64,000 nt of DNA from Massiliimalia timonensis (lineage in GTDB: Bacteria; Bacillota; Clostridia; Oscillospirales; Ruminococcaceae), in contig NZ_FYDD01000003.1 of NCBI RefSeq assembly GCF_900186585.1, positions 558,001-622,000 of the forward strand, in the 5' to 3' direction. Both the position numbers and the translations under genes were made by a program. Positions 52,680 through 61,632 of the stretch are shown here, piece after piece; the first letter of the stretch is position 1; the number at the start of each line of letters is the position of its first letter. Below the pieces are notes generated by a model. That model had not been told where the DNA came from. It did not search any database and saw nothing but the letters and a program-made list of their open reading frames with translations.

Positions 52680-53369
52680 GTGGAATACGGTTCTGGCTAT
52701 ATTGCAAGTTCCATGGAAAAAAATCTGCCCAATAGCAGGCTGTTACCGCTGTTTGCCCGGGAAACGGCGGTAAAGCGGGTAAAAAAGGGACAGATGATCT
52801 ACTGGCAGGGAGAGCGGGCAGAGGGATTTTATTACCTGAAAAAAGGGACAGTCAGTATTTTTTTAAGCTCGGTCAATGGGACCAAGAAAACCCTGGCGAT
52901 TCAAAAGCCGGGTTCCGTATTCGGAGAAGCGGCCTTTTTTGACGAGTTGCCACGGGTATCCTCGGCAAGGGCGGAAGAGGATTCACAGATCGTAGTGATC
53001 ACCAAGCCGGTACTGCTGCGTTATTTCCGCGAACAGCCCGATACGGCGCTGGATTTGTTGCGTTATTTATCGCGGACTGTGCGGATGCTTTCCGCGCAGG
53101 TAGACCACATGGCGTTTATGCAGGCGGACCGCAGGATCGCGCAGCTTCTGCTCAACTTGGCCAGAGAAAAAGGGGACGAGCTGACCGTTTCGGTCTGCCA
53201 TGAGGAGATCGGGGAGCTTGCGGGGGTTTCCCGTGTTACTGTGAGTAAGGTTTTAAGCCGCTTCGCAAAATACGGCTGGATTCAAACCGGCTACCGAGAG
53301 ATTGTGATCTTAAAGGAAAAGCCCATTCGGGAATTTGCTTTGACAGACGCAACAGAAAACGGCAGGTAA
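52680..53369 (+). CDS. Crp/Fnr family transcriptional regulator
   Basis: Regulator of 229 residues. The cyclic-nucleotide-binding-like beta barrel covers about 20-140 (QGERAEGFYYLKKGTV, GSVFGEAAFFDELPR). A dimer helix and a helix-turn-helix (EEIGELAGVSRVTVSKVLSRF) follow. No Fnr-type N-terminal Cys cluster is present, so it is not an Fnr-like oxygen sensor. The start is GTG behind GGGGGG; an in-frame ATG at 52713 is possible. It is divergent from the leu operon and may control it. Confidence 0.9.
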   Translation: MEYGSGYIASSMEKNLPNSRLLPLFARETAVKRVKKGQMIYWQGERAEGFYYLKKGTVSIFLSSVNGTKKTLAIQKPGSVFGEAAFFDELPRVSSARAEEDSQIVVITKPVLLRYFREQPDTALDLLRYLSRTVRMLSAQVDHMAFMQADRRIAQLLLNLAREKGDELTVSVCHEEIGELAGVSRVTVSKVLSRFAKYGWIQTGYREIVILKEKPIREFALTDATENGR

Positions 53370-53388
53370 ACTACCTGCCGTTTTCTGT
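53352..53388. terminator. Bidirectional terminator
   Basis: A 17-bp perfect stem (53352-53368 with 53372-53388) with a 3-base loop spans the Crp/Fnr stop codon and the convergent phosphoesterase end. Confidence 0.88.
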
Positions 53389-54219
53389 ATGTAAGGTGAC
53401 AAAAACCAGTTCCAACCGGTTACCGATACGGATCGGAAAAAAGCCGTTTCCCAAGCCGCGGCTGACAACCATTTGCGTATTTCCTTTGCGGTAAAGCCCG
53501 CCGGAATATTTAGGGAAGATTCCCTGATTGGGAGCATACAGCCCGCCAATGCCAGGCAGGCGGAACTGCCCGCCATGCGCGTGCCCGGAAAATACCAGAT
53601 CAATATGATGAGCGGCGTACTGGTCAAAAAGCTCTGGGCGGTGGGAAAGCAGGATACGGCAATGAGAGCCGTCGCACAGCTTCTGCAGGGCAGCATCCAT
53701 AGCCGCCGCGTCGTCTACAAAAGATTCCTCTGCAAAGGCGGGATCGTCCACCCCTAACAGTTCAATGGTATCCGTCCCTTTTTGCAGGACGACTTTTTCG
53801 TTTCTCAGGACATGAATCCCCGCATCCCGCATCTGCCGTTCTAATCGGGGATATTCCGGGGTCCACGCCTCATGGTTTCCGGGCACATAATAAACGGGCG
53901 CGATCGCGGTCAGGCGGCGGAGAAAATTTGGCGTGTTATCCGTCTTAAGATCCCGGGAATTGGTGATAACGTCGCCGGTAACAGCAATGATATCCGGCCG
54001 AAGCTTTTTGATTTCTTCCAGCAAACCGGCGTTATCGGCGCCATAACGGTGATTGTGAAAATCCGATACCTGTACGATCCGGTAGCCATCAAAGGCTTTG
54101 GGAAGATTTTCAGACGAAACTTGATATTTTGTGACCTGCAGGCTTACGCTTTCCCAGATCAGCCAGATCAGCAAAACCACAAACAGGCAGATCCCGGCGA
54201 GCCATACTTTCCGTCTCAT
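53371..54219 (-). CDS. Membrane-anchored metallophosphoesterase, YkuE/YaeI-like
   Basis: Calcineurin-like phosphoesterase of 282 residues with an N-terminal membrane anchor (about 6-24), so the active site is outside the membrane. Motifs in order are QVSDFHNHRYG, AVTGDVI, VPGNHEAW, LLSHRPE and FSGHAHGGQFRLPG, as in the YkuE/YaeI group thought to cleave UDP-diacylglucosamine or lipid-linked phosphates. ATG 54219 was preferred over 54252 because GGGGGT lies upstream and it begins the signal anchor. Confidence 0.86.
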   Translation of the reverse strand: MRRKVWLAGICLFVVLLIWLIWESVSLQVTKYQVSSENLPKAFDGYRIVQVSDFHNHRYGADNAGLLEEIKKLRPDIIAVTGDVITNSRDLKTDNTPNFLRRLTAIAPVYYVPGNHEAWTPEYPRLERQMRDAGIHVLRNEKVVLQKGTDTIELLGVDDPAFAEESFVDDAAAMDAALQKLCDGSHCRILLSHRPELFDQYAAHHIDLVFSGHAHGGQFRLPGIGGLYAPNQGIFPKYSGGLYRKGNTQMVVSRGLGNGFFPIRIGNRLELVFVTLHTENGR

Positions 54220-54238
54220 AAAGTGACCCCCGTTCCGC

Positions 54239-55189
54239 TTAATTTTCGCCAAATCCGTGGCGGTTCAGCCAGTCCAGGCAATCCTGATAAACTTCCTGTT
54301 TATTCAGTTCATTCAGCACTTCGTGCCGTGCCTCTGGGTATAATTTACATTCCACATCCCGAATTCCAAGCTGCTTTAGGTGACGGGATACCTTTTCGAC
54401 CCCTTTTCCGTGACCGCCCACCGGGTCGGCGGCGCCCGCAAACAAATAAAGGGGCAGATCCTTGCGGATGTTTTCTCCCCAAGAGGAGCGGCTGATCATT
54501 TGTATCATGGTAAACAGATCTAAAAAGCCACTGGTGGTAAAGGTAAAACCGCATTTTTCATCGGCGGCAAATTGATCCACTACCTGTTTGTCGCGGCTCA
54601 GCCAGTCGTAAATAGAATAATGTTCTGCATATTTGCTGTTAAAGCCTGCGTTCATCATCTTCTGGAGCAGGTCGCTGCGGTAAAATTCGCCTTTGACCGC
54701 TTTGATCTGCTTGGCAAGGGAGATTCCGACGGCGGTAAAGGGGTTACCGCCGTTTGTCCCGACGATCATACTGCCAGCAAGCTCCTGGCTGTAACGGTCC
54801 AGATACAGCCGGGCGATAAACGATCCCATGCTGTGTCCCAGCAGGATAATTGGAACATTGGGAAACCGCCCTTTCATCAAGACAGTGAGACGGTGGACAT
54901 CCTCCACCAGATAGTTCCAGCCCTTTTCGGGAGCAAAATATCCCAGATATTTATCGCTTGGGACAGAGTCCCCATGCCCCAAGTGGTCGTTCCCGCATAC
55001 GGCATAGCCATGATCTACCAAAAAAGAGGCAAAATCGCTATACCGCAGGAAATATTCGCACATCCCATGTGAGATTTGGATCACCGCCTTAGGCGGTTGG
55101 GTCAGAGGATCTGCCTGAAACACATAATAGGCGATCCGGTCCTTTTGATTGCTACTTAGGAAATTGGATCGATACATTGCACGGCTCAT
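54239..55189 (-). CDS. Alpha/beta hydrolase, monoacylglycerol lipase/lysophospholipase-like
   Basis: Alpha/beta hydrolase of 316 residues. The nucleophile Ser is in GHSMGSF, the Asp in ADPVGGHG and the His in EARHEVLNE. HGMCEYFLRYSDFASFL and GNDHLGHGDS match the monoglyceride lipase-like (Hydrolase_4) group. No signal peptide is visible. It should release fatty acids from glycerolipids. The phosphoesterase gene follows by 19 bases, so both may act in lipid turnover. Confidence 0.88.
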   Translation of the reverse strand: MSRAMYRSNFLSSNQKDRIAYYVFQADPLTQPPKAVIQISHGMCEYFLRYSDFASFLVDHGYAVCGNDHLGHGDSVPSDKYLGYFAPEKGWNYLVEDVHRLTVLMKGRFPNVPIILLGHSMGSFIARLYLDRYSQELAGSMIVGTNGGNPFTAVGISLAKQIKAVKGEFYRSDLLQKMMNAGFNSKYAEHYSIYDWLSRDKQVVDQFAADEKCGFTFTTSGFLDLFTMIQMISRSSWGENIRKDLPLYLFAGAADPVGGHGKGVEKVSRHLKQLGIRDVECKLYPEARHEVLNELNKQEVYQDCLDWLNRHGFGEN

Positions 55190-55314
55190 CCGACAGCATC
55201 CTTTCTAATCAAAGTATTTATCTTTATCATATACCAAATTCGTGACAATTTCCACAGGAAACTGTGAATAATCTGCATATAGGAAGACAAAATTCTGGAA
55301 ACGGGGCGGAAAAG

Positions 55315-55343
55315 TTGACTTTTTAACGAAAACGGGGTACAAT
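55315..55343 (+). promoter_or_regulatory. Promoter of glmS
   Basis: TTGACT (55315-55320) and TACAAT (55338-55343) are 17 bases apart. The transcript would start near 55350 and carry the ribozyme about 85 bases in. Confidence 0.85.
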
Positions 55344-55424
55344 ATTGAAGTTAAAAACATAAAATAGTACTATCCTGTATTGCGGAAAATAAAAGGGGAA
55401 AGGGGAATATAAAACAAAAAGCCG

Positions 55425-55578
55425 GGATAAAAAAGCGCCAGACCTGAGTCCGCATATGGTTAACGAGGTGGAGAGAAAATCGAGATATTCGGCGGGTACT
55501 CTCCCGGGAAGACACAACGCTTCTCGTTAGGCTGTATACAAAAACTTTGGGCGACCGGAGAGGACAAAAATACAGCTT
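55425..55578 (+). ncRNA. glmS ribozyme (GlcN6P-activated self-cleaving riboswitch)
   Basis: The leader of glmS holds the conserved glmS ribozyme core: AGCGCC at the cleavage site (cut expected before G55435), ACGAGGTGGAG (55463-55473), ATCGAG, ATTCGGCGGGTACTCTCCCGG (55487-55507), and the late P4-type pairing GCTGTAT (55531-55537) with ATACAGC (55571-55577). Bound glucosamine-6-phosphate acts as the cofactor, the RNA cuts itself, and the downstream mRNA is degraded. This gives product feedback on glmS. Small antisense reading frames here are not real. Confidence 0.93.
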
Positions 55579-55676
55579 ATCTTCTATACAAAATAACACG
55601 GGCGATTGGTGGTTGTAACAGCAAAAAGCTATTACGATTTATTGTTGTGCACCCTGATTGCGGAAAGGATTTTATT

Positions 55677-57497
55677 ATGTGCGGAATCGTTGGTTATATC
55701 GGCAAAAATAATGCGGCGGAAATTTTAGTGGATGGGCTTCGTAAGCTGGAATACCGGGGTTATGACTCGGCTGGGATTGCTGTATTTGAAGACGAAGGGA
55801 TCAAGGTAGTAAAGGCCAAAGGGCGTTTATCTGACTTAGAAGAAAAGATGAAACTGGCCGGCGTACCGAAAGGCTGCTGCGGGATCGGCCACACCCGTTG
55901 GGCGACCCATGGGGAACCAAGCGACGTCAACTCCCACCCACACGGAAACAGCCGCGTGACGCTGGTACATAACGGGATCATTGAAAATTATCTGGAGATC
56001 AAAGAACGGTTGATTTCCAAAGGATATGTATTTGAATCGGAAACAGATACCGAAGCAGTGGCAAAGCTGCTGGATTACTATTATGACGGAAATCCGTTTG
56101 AAGCTGTAAAAAAGGTGATCCAAAGCGTAAAGGGGTCTTATGCGTTTGGGATGATGTTTTCCGATTATCCGGATCAGATTTTTGCAGTCCGGAAGGACAG
56201 TCCGATGATCGTGGGGCTGGGGGAAGAAGAAAACTTTATTGCTTCCGATGTCCCCGCAATTTTGAAATACACCAAGGATTATTATTTGATTGACGAGAAC
56301 GAGATCGTCATTTTGAAAAAAGATGGGGTAAAAGTCCTGAACCTGGATCAGGAGCCGATTGAAAAAGAGCGACAGACCGCGACTTGGGACATTGAGGCGG
56401 CGGAAAAGGGCGGTTATCCTCACTTTATGCTGAAAGAGATTTTTGAACAGCCTGAAGCGCTGCGAAAAACTGTGGCGCCGCGCATCAAGGATGGCTTGCC
56501 TGATTTGCAGGTAGAGGCATTTACCGATGAGCTGATCCGCTCGGTTGGGAAAATTCACATCGTTGCATGCGGGACGGCAAGCTATGCCGGGATGATCGGG
56601 AAATGCGCTTTGGAAAAACTAGTGCGTGTGCCGGCTGAGGTTTGCATCGCTTCGGAATTTCGGTACAACGACCCGATCCTTGCTCCGGACGATTTAGTGA
56701 TCGTGATTTCCCAGTCAGGGGAAACGGCCGACACTTTGGCGGCGCTTCGCCTTGCCAAGGAAAAGGGCATCCATACCATGGCGATCGTCAATGTGGTTGG
56801 CTCTTCGATCGCCCGGGAGGCTGACAGTATCATCTATACTTGGGCGGGGCCGGAAATTGCAGTGGCCAGCACCAAGGCTTATACAGTCCAGATGTCCGTG
56901 ATGTATCTGATTGCTTTAAAAATGGCATTGGTACGCGGTACATTAACGGAAGAAGAGGTACGGCGGTATTGTGAGATCATTCAGGCGATGCCTGAAAAAC
57001 AGCAGGATATTCTTGCACAGTCGGATACCTGCCAATACTTTGCTTCCCGTTTCCAGAATGCGGAGCACCTGTTTTATATTGGACGGGGGCTGGATTATGC
57101 GCTGTCAATGGAAGGCTCTTTGAAGCTGAAAGAGATCTCCTATATCCACAGCGAGGCATATGCTGCCGGGGAATTAAAACACGGCACTATATCCTTGATC
57201 ACGGATCATGTCCCAGTGGTAGCCGTGGCGACCCAGGAACACATTTACGAAAAGACCATCAGCAACATCAAAGAGGTGACGACCCGCGGCGCTAAGGTAC
57301 TGCTGGTAGTGAACGACCGCTTTGAAGTGAAAGACGATATTGCGGATTACATTTTACGCCTTCCGACGACAGAGGATGTTTTGATGCCTTTGCTGGCGGT
57401 GATTCCGCTGCAGTTATTTGCATATTATACCGCTGTGCTTCGTGGGTGTGACGTTGACAAACCGAGAAATTTGGCGAAATCTGTAACAGTAGAATAA
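55677..57497 (+). CDS. glmS: Glutamine-fructose-6-phosphate aminotransferase (isomerizing)
   Basis: Makes glucosamine-6-phosphate from fructose-6-phosphate and glutamine, the entry to peptidoglycan sugars; 606 residues. The start is fixed by MCGIVGYIG, where Cys2 is the glutaminase nucleophile. HTRWATHG, GNSRVTLVHNGIIENY and DTEAVAKLL follow. Two SIS domains (ACGTASYAGMIG, SQSGETADTL, EGSLKLKEISYIHSEAY) and the end KPRNLAKSVTVE are typical. The frame is open from 55647, but AAAGGA precedes ATG 55677. Controlled by the ribozyme upstream. Confidence 0.98.
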   Translation: MCGIVGYIGKNNAAEILVDGLRKLEYRGYDSAGIAVFEDEGIKVVKAKGRLSDLEEKMKLAGVPKGCCGIGHTRWATHGEPSDVNSHPHGNSRVTLVHNGIIENYLEIKERLISKGYVFESETDTEAVAKLLDYYYDGNPFEAVKKVIQSVKGSYAFGMMFSDYPDQIFAVRKDSPMIVGLGEEENFIASDVPAILKYTKDYYLIDENEIVILKKDGVKVLNLDQEPIEKERQTATWDIEAAEKGGYPHFMLKEIFEQPEALRKTVAPRIKDGLPDLQVEAFTDELIRSVGKIHIVACGTASYAGMIGKCALEKLVRVPAEVCIASEFRYNDPILAPDDLVIVISQSGETADTLAALRLAKEKGIHTMAIVNVVGSSIAREADSIIYTWAGPEIAVASTKAYTVQMSVMYLIALKMALVRGTLTEEEVRRYCEIIQAMPEKQQDILAQSDTCQYFASRFQNAEHLFYIGRGLDYALSMEGSLKLKEISYIHSEAYAAGELKHGTISLITDHVPVVAVATQEHIYEKTISNIKEVTTRGAKVLLVVNDRFEVKDDIADYILRLPTTEDVLMPLLAVIPLQLFAYYTAVLRGCDVDKPRNLAKSVTVE

Positions 57498-57501
57498 AGG
57501 G

Positions 57502-57536
57502 AAAAACAGACGGCGGGAAACCTCCGTCTGTTTTTC
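57502..57536 (+). terminator. Terminator of glmS
   Basis: AAAAACAGACGG (57502-57513) pairs with CCGTCTGTTTTT (57524-57535) around a 10-base loop, followed by T and C. Confidence 0.85.
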
Positions 57537-57559
57537 AGCTTTTAGAAAAGAGGGAGAAC

Positions 57560-59653
57560 GTGGAACAGATCACAGAATATTTAAAAGAAAGATTTGAAAT
57601 TTCGCTGGACAAGCAGCAGGAACAGGCTGTACTGGCGGAAGATCCGCAGATCCTTCTTTTGGCGGTGCCGGGTTCCGGGAAAACCACTGTGCTGGTGAGC
57701 CGGATCGCTCACAGGATACTGACCGGGAAAACAGAAGGAAAGCGTGTTTTAACGCTTACCTTTAGCCGGGAGGCGGCCAAGGACATGAAGCGGAGGTTTT
57801 TGACCCTGTTTTCTGAAAAAATCCCTTTGGTTCCGCGTTTTTCGACGATCCACAGTTTTTGTTACATGGTTTTGGAGTATTACGCGAAACGCTACCGGAG
57901 AAAACGCCCGGAGCTGATAGACGGGCAGGGAGCGGCTTTGCTGCGGAGGATCTATCAGCAGGTGAACGAGGAATATCTGACCGATGACATGCTGGAAAGC
58001 CTAGTAAACGATATCAGCCTAGTGAACAATCTGATGATCCCACGGGAAGAATTAAAAGATTATGAGATCACCGCCCCAAATTTCAGAGAGATCCTAGATC
58101 GGTACGAACAAGCCAAAAAAGAACAGAACCTGATGGATTATGACGACATGCTTTTTTTTGCGCTGACGATCCTGCAAAAGGCGCCGGCAGTGCGGGAGGC
58201 GGTCATGGGCAGGTATGACGAGATTTATCTGGACGAAGCGCAGGATACCTCCAAGTTGCAGTACGAGATCCTGAATTTGATCGGGAAAGGGAAACGACTG
58301 TTTGTGGTAGGGGATGAGGATCAATGCATTTACTCTTTCCGGGGAGCGTATCCCGAAGGGCTGACAGAGTTTCCTGCCCGTTATCCAAACGCAAAGGTTC
58401 TGAAGATCGAAATGAATTACCGCTGTCCGGCGGATCTGGTTGACCAGGCCAACGCGGTGATTGAGCTAAACCGGAACCGCTATAAAAAAAAGATGGTGCC
58501 GGCAAGCAGGCAGCGGGATTCCGTGGCAGTTCAGCCCTTGGAGGATTACAGGGACCAGTATCAACATATCTTAGAGGAGATCCAAAATACGGCGGGGACT
58601 GTAGCGGTTTTATACCGCAACAATGAAAGCGCGGTGCCGGTGGTCGACCTGCTGGAAGAGCAGGGGGTCTCCTATTACTGCAAGGAGAACAGCCAGAGAT
58701 TTTTTTCAAGCTTTGTCGTAAGGGATGTTACAGCCTACCTGAATTTGGCTTTAAACCCCAAGTCGCTGCCTGACTTTGAACGGATATGTTATCAATGCTA
58801 TTGCTCACGGATGACTTTGATTTATGTCAAGTATAACCTTGCACGGTATGATTCTGTTTGGGAAGCGGCAATCGACTGCCCGGACACTTCTTATGCTTCT
58901 AGGAAAAGGCTTGTCCAGATCATGGAGGAAATGGGGCGCTTTGCAAAAAAGCTACCCCGCCAGGTGATAGATCTGATCGAATCCCGGCTGGGGTACGGGG
59001 AATATCTGAAAAAGCGTTCCGGCACTGGGATAAACCGGATCAACGCCGCTTTAAAGCTGAATATCTTAAAAACCCTAGCGGGCCGGCACACAACAGTGCG
59101 GGAGTTTTTGTCTGCGCTGGATTTTCTGAGCCGGCGGCTCGGACAGGCGGAAGGATCGGGAAAGGAGTGCCGGGTAACGCTTTCTTCGGTTCATTCCAGC
59201 AAGGGCTTGGAATTTGACACGGTGATCTTGCTGGATTTTATCGACGGAGTACTGCCCACCTTGCAGGCATTGGAGGACGCGGACGCCGGGGACCGGGAAC
59301 CCCTGGAAGGGGAAACCCGTCTTTTTTATGTGGCCGTGACCCGTGCCAGAAAAAAGCTTTTGATCTTTACTTCCAGCTTTTGCAATGATGAATATGTTAC
59401 AAAATCCCGGTTTTTGACCCGCTTTTTCGGAGAGGCCTATCAGGGGAAAAATACGGAAAACGCAGGAGACCAAAGCTGGTTGAAAGGCCGGCGGGTAGTC
59501 CACAAATTGTTTGGGGAAGGCGTCATAAAAAAGGCGGGTCCTCAGGACCAGATCACGGTGCGCTTTGCCAAAGGGGAGATACGGGAGTTATCCTATCGGG
59601 TGTGCATTGACAGCGGACTTTTAACGATAAAAGAAACAGGGCAGCGGGCTTGA
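57560..59653 (+). CDS. UvrD/Rep/PcrA-family ATP-dependent DNA helicase
   Basis: Superfamily 1A helicase of 697 residues. Motifs in order are AVPGSGKTT (Walker A, near 33-41), LTFSREAAKDM, the Walker B DEAQDTS, GDEDQCIYSFRGA, MNYRCP, SSVHSSKGLEFDTVILL and FYVAVTRARKKL. The C-terminus (about 620-690) is a Tudor-like PcrA tail with VVHKLFGEGVI. It unwinds DNA 3' to 5' in repair or replication. It is rather shorter than the usual PcrA and may be a paralogue. The start is GTG with GAGGGAG upstream. Confidence 0.9.
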   Translation: MEQITEYLKERFEISLDKQQEQAVLAEDPQILLLAVPGSGKTTVLVSRIAHRILTGKTEGKRVLTLTFSREAAKDMKRRFLTLFSEKIPLVPRFSTIHSFCYMVLEYYAKRYRRKRPELIDGQGAALLRRIYQQVNEEYLTDDMLESLVNDISLVNNLMIPREELKDYEITAPNFREILDRYEQAKKEQNLMDYDDMLFFALTILQKAPAVREAVMGRYDEIYLDEAQDTSKLQYEILNLIGKGKRLFVVGDEDQCIYSFRGAYPEGLTEFPARYPNAKVLKIEMNYRCPADLVDQANAVIELNRNRYKKKMVPASRQRDSVAVQPLEDYRDQYQHILEEIQNTAGTVAVLYRNNESAVPVVDLLEEQGVSYYCKENSQRFFSSFVVRDVTAYLNLALNPKSLPDFERICYQCYCSRMTLIYVKYNLARYDSVWEAAIDCPDTSYASRKRLVQIMEEMGRFAKKLPRQVIDLIESRLGYGEYLKKRSGTGINRINAALKLNILKTLAGRHTTVREFLSALDFLSRRLGQAEGSGKECRVTLSSVHSSKGLEFDTVILLDFIDGVLPTLQALEDADAGDREPLEGETRLFYVAVTRARKKLLIFTSSFCNDEYVTKSRFLTRFFGEAYQGKNTENAGDQSWLKGRRVVHKLFGEGVIKKAGPQDQITVRFAKGEIRELSYRVCIDSGLLTIKETGQRA

Positions 59654-59670
59654 GCCCACCGCCCTGTTTT
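59634..59670. terminator. Bidirectional terminator
   Basis: AAACAGGGC (59634-59642) pairs with GCCCTGTTT (59661-59669) and an inner GGGC/GCCC pair closes the loop. It overlaps the helicase stop codon and lies before the convergent coat-protein gene. Confidence 0.8.
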
Positions 59671-59675
59671 GCAGT

Positions 59676-60095
59676 TTAAAGATACACGCGGACAAATTTG
59701 ACCGAATAGAAGTCACAAATCAAAAGGTCGTCGGTTTCCATTTCGTTTAAAATAAGGTAATTGGCGCCGACCTCCAGCAGGTAACCGCTGCGGTCGGTCA
59801 GGGTATTGGTGCCGATCAGAAACTCAACGAGAACCTTATGCCCTACAAACTTTTGCAGGATCGCATTGAGATATTCGTCATTGTACAGCATTTCCGACTG
59901 CGGTTGGTTTGACGGTTCGATCGGGGTAAGGCCGGAGAGGGCTGAATATCCGGGGGTAGGCTGCTGGGGATAAGGCTGAAGCGAGTTTTGGGCATTGGTT
60001 TGGTTCGCGGCATTTTGCATGGCCTGCGGATAAACATTCGGCGAGGTGGTTTTTCCGGAAAGGTATTGGTTTAGGATATCCTGAAATTGATCCAT
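59676..60095 (-). CDS. GerQ-like spore coat protein
   Basis: Protein of 139 residues. The first 70 residues are Gln-, Asn- and Pro-rich and probably unstructured. The C-terminal part (about 70-139), with NAILQKFVGHKVLVEFLI and GYLLEVGANYLILNEMETDDLLICDFYSVKFV, resembles the GerQ domain in length and pattern. GerQ is a coat protein needed to place the cortex-lytic enzyme CwlJ. A CwlJ-like gene lies directly upstream, which supports the call; without it I would rate this lower. Confidence 0.7.
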   Translation of the reverse strand: MDQFQDILNQYLSGKTTSPNVYPQAMQNAANQTNAQNSLQPYPQQPTPGYSALSGLTPIEPSNQPQSEMLYNDEYLNAILQKFVGHKVLVEFLIGTNTLTDRSGYLLEVGANYLILNEMETDDLLICDFYSVKFVRVYL

Positions 60096-60110
60096 GATGG
60101 CGCTCCTTTT

Positions 60111-60557
60111 CTATGTATCAGCGTATTTTTCGGTGGGAATGTAAAAACAATGGTCGTTCAGGCGGTTGTGGATGATCCCAGCGCCTCCGGGTGGAAAATA
60201 TGTGGGGCATTTTGGGCTGTAGGGATTGTGAAAAAACAAAGAATGGTCGATCCCCGGCAGGATATTTCCAGCCATTGCCCAATCGGCGATTTCGTAATGA
60301 AGCTCGGTGGGCGTCATGTTCCAAACGTTTTGACGGTTTGGTTTTCCGCCAAGGACGTCGCGCATACAGTTAAACTGTCCGTACTGTTCGATGATGTTGC
60401 GGATATTTCCCCCTTGGTTAACACGGGCAAATTCCCCGTACTGGATCGTAGAACGGTTCATGATGACAGTGGCAACAGCACGCATTCCATTGTCCCCCTC
60501 ACCGCCTGCCTCGCATTGGATCAGCCGGGCAAATAGTTCCCGGGTCGTATAAGGCAT
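60111..60557 (-). CDS. Cell wall hydrolase, CwlJ/SleB type (spore cortex lysis)
   Basis: Hydrolase_2 family protein of 148 residues. The catalytic domain starts ELFARLIQCEAGGEG with the catalytic Glu and has AVATVIMNR and the end segment GPFxF-like HSLFFHNP. It has no signal peptide and no peptidoglycan-binding domain, as in CwlJ rather than SleB. CwlJ degrades the spore cortex during germination. It is 15 bases before the GerQ-like gene, as in the cwlJ-gerQ pair known from some Bacillus species. Confidence 0.85.
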   Translation of the reverse strand: MPYTTRELFARLIQCEAGGEGDNGMRAVATVIMNRSTIQYGEFARVNQGGNIRNIIEQYGQFNCMRDVLGGKPNRQNVWNMTPTELHYEIADWAMAGNILPGIDHSLFFHNPYSPKCPTYFPPGGAGIIHNRLNDHCFYIPTEKYADT

Positions 60558-60627
60558 AAAATTCCCCCTTTCTTTCTTGTTTTATCGTATTATGCTATGC
60601 AAAAACAGAAAAAAAGGATACTGAAAT

Positions 60628-60666
60628 AAAAAAATTCTGCTGTCAAATGTATTTTGACAGCAGGAT
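60628..60666 (-). terminator. Terminator of the metal exporter gene
   Basis: CTGCTGTCAAA (60637-60647) pairs with TTTGACAGCAG (60653-60663). Read on the minus strand it is followed by a run of T. Confidence 0.85.
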
Positions 60667-60684
60667 TAGTCATATGATGCAGGA

Positions 60685-61524
60685 TCAGGAAAAAAGCTGT
60701 AAAACCATGCCAATCAGCGCGCCGGAAAGGTAAGTGCACAATAAAATGAGCAGGCTTTTTTTTATATTTTTAGACCCTTTAAAAAGAATGATATATCCAA
60801 ACCCGGCGCCGGTAGACAGCCCGGCGATCGCAGAAGCAAAGGAGATAGAGCCTTTCAGAAGAAGCTCTACCAACAATACCGAGGTGGCACAGCCCGGAAT
60901 CAGGCCGATCAGGGCGGTGATAAAGGGCTGGAATATATTTTGTGACAGGAGCACCTGTTCTAAGCGCTGTTCTCCGATCAGGTAAACGATACTGTTGATG
61001 ACCAGCAGTGTTACGCCGATAAACGCGGCGATCTTCAGCGTATGGATCAGGGAATTGACCACGATAGATTTTTTGTGATGTTCATGGCAGTGTTCATCGT
61101 GGCAGACTAAATCGCTGTCCGGGGAGATCCGCTCGTTCCGGAATACGGTAAAGCGCAGCAAATATCCGGCCAACATGGCAAAAAAGATTTTACAAAGAAT
61201 CAGCGCGCCGATCAGTTTAAAATCCTGTGCGCGGGAAAGCAGGATTGGGATGGCTTCATCAGAGGTTGAAATAAACACCGCGATCAAAGTCCCGGCACCG
61301 ATCACGCCGCTGTTATAAAGGGTAGCGTAAGCTGCGGAAAAACCACACTGCGGTACAGAACCGGCCAATGCCCCGACAGCCGGCGCCCATAAGCCGCCCC
61401 GGTGTTCGGCTAATTTTTGAGGCTTGATCTTTTGCTGGATCAGTTCAATGAGGATATAAACGATCCATAAGATGGGAATGGATTTGAGTGTGTCGATAAT
61501 AGTATCAAGGATAAATTCAGGCAC
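60685..61524 (-). CDS. Putative ArsP_2-type heavy-metal/manganese exporter
   Basis: Membrane protein of 279 residues with about eight to ten hydrophobic segments, resembling the PF11449 (ArsP_2) family of putative metal exporters. Two symmetric halves each carry a Pro-x-Cys motif: GSVPQCGFSAAY in the first and GLIPGCATSVLLVE in the second. Between them is a His-rich loop with CHDEHCHEHHK, a probable metal-binding site. GTG 61524 has AAGGAG in front of it; an ATG at 61545 has no such site. Substrate metal not determined. Confidence 0.82.
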   Translation of the reverse strand: MPEFILDTIIDTLKSIPILWIVYILIELIQQKIKPQKLAEHRGGLWAPAVGALAGSVPQCGFSAAYATLYNSGVIGAGTLIAVFISTSDEAIPILLSRAQDFKLIGALILCKIFFAMLAGYLLRFTVFRNERISPDSDLVCHDEHCHEHHKKSIVVNSLIHTLKIAAFIGVTLLVINSIVYLIGEQRLEQVLLSQNIFQPFITALIGLIPGCATSVLLVELLLKGSISFASAIAGLSTGAGFGYIILFKGSKNIKKSLLILLCTYLSGALIGMVLQLFS

Positions 61525-61584
61525 CGTGGTGATCTCCTTACTCATTCATACAGGATGCAGTGTGTAGGCCGTTGATAAGTTAAT

Positions 61585-61613
61585 ATTATAATATAAAATG
61601 ACCGAAATGTCAA
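61585..61613 (-). promoter_or_regulatory. Promoter of the metal exporter gene
   Basis: On the minus strand TTGACA (61608-61613) and TATAAT (61585-61590) are both perfect and 17 bases apart. Confidence 0.88.
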
Positions 61614-61632
61614 AATTGGAATGGCGCAGCGA

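Noticed and set aside
52563-52680. T-box or leucine leader peptide before leuC
   Set aside because: The 117-base gap is filled by two overlapping promoters and has no T-box motif or Leu-rich short frame.
55323-55599. Two short minus-strand frames in the glmS leader
   Set aside because: They overlap the glmS ribozyme, which explains the conservation and structure of this region.
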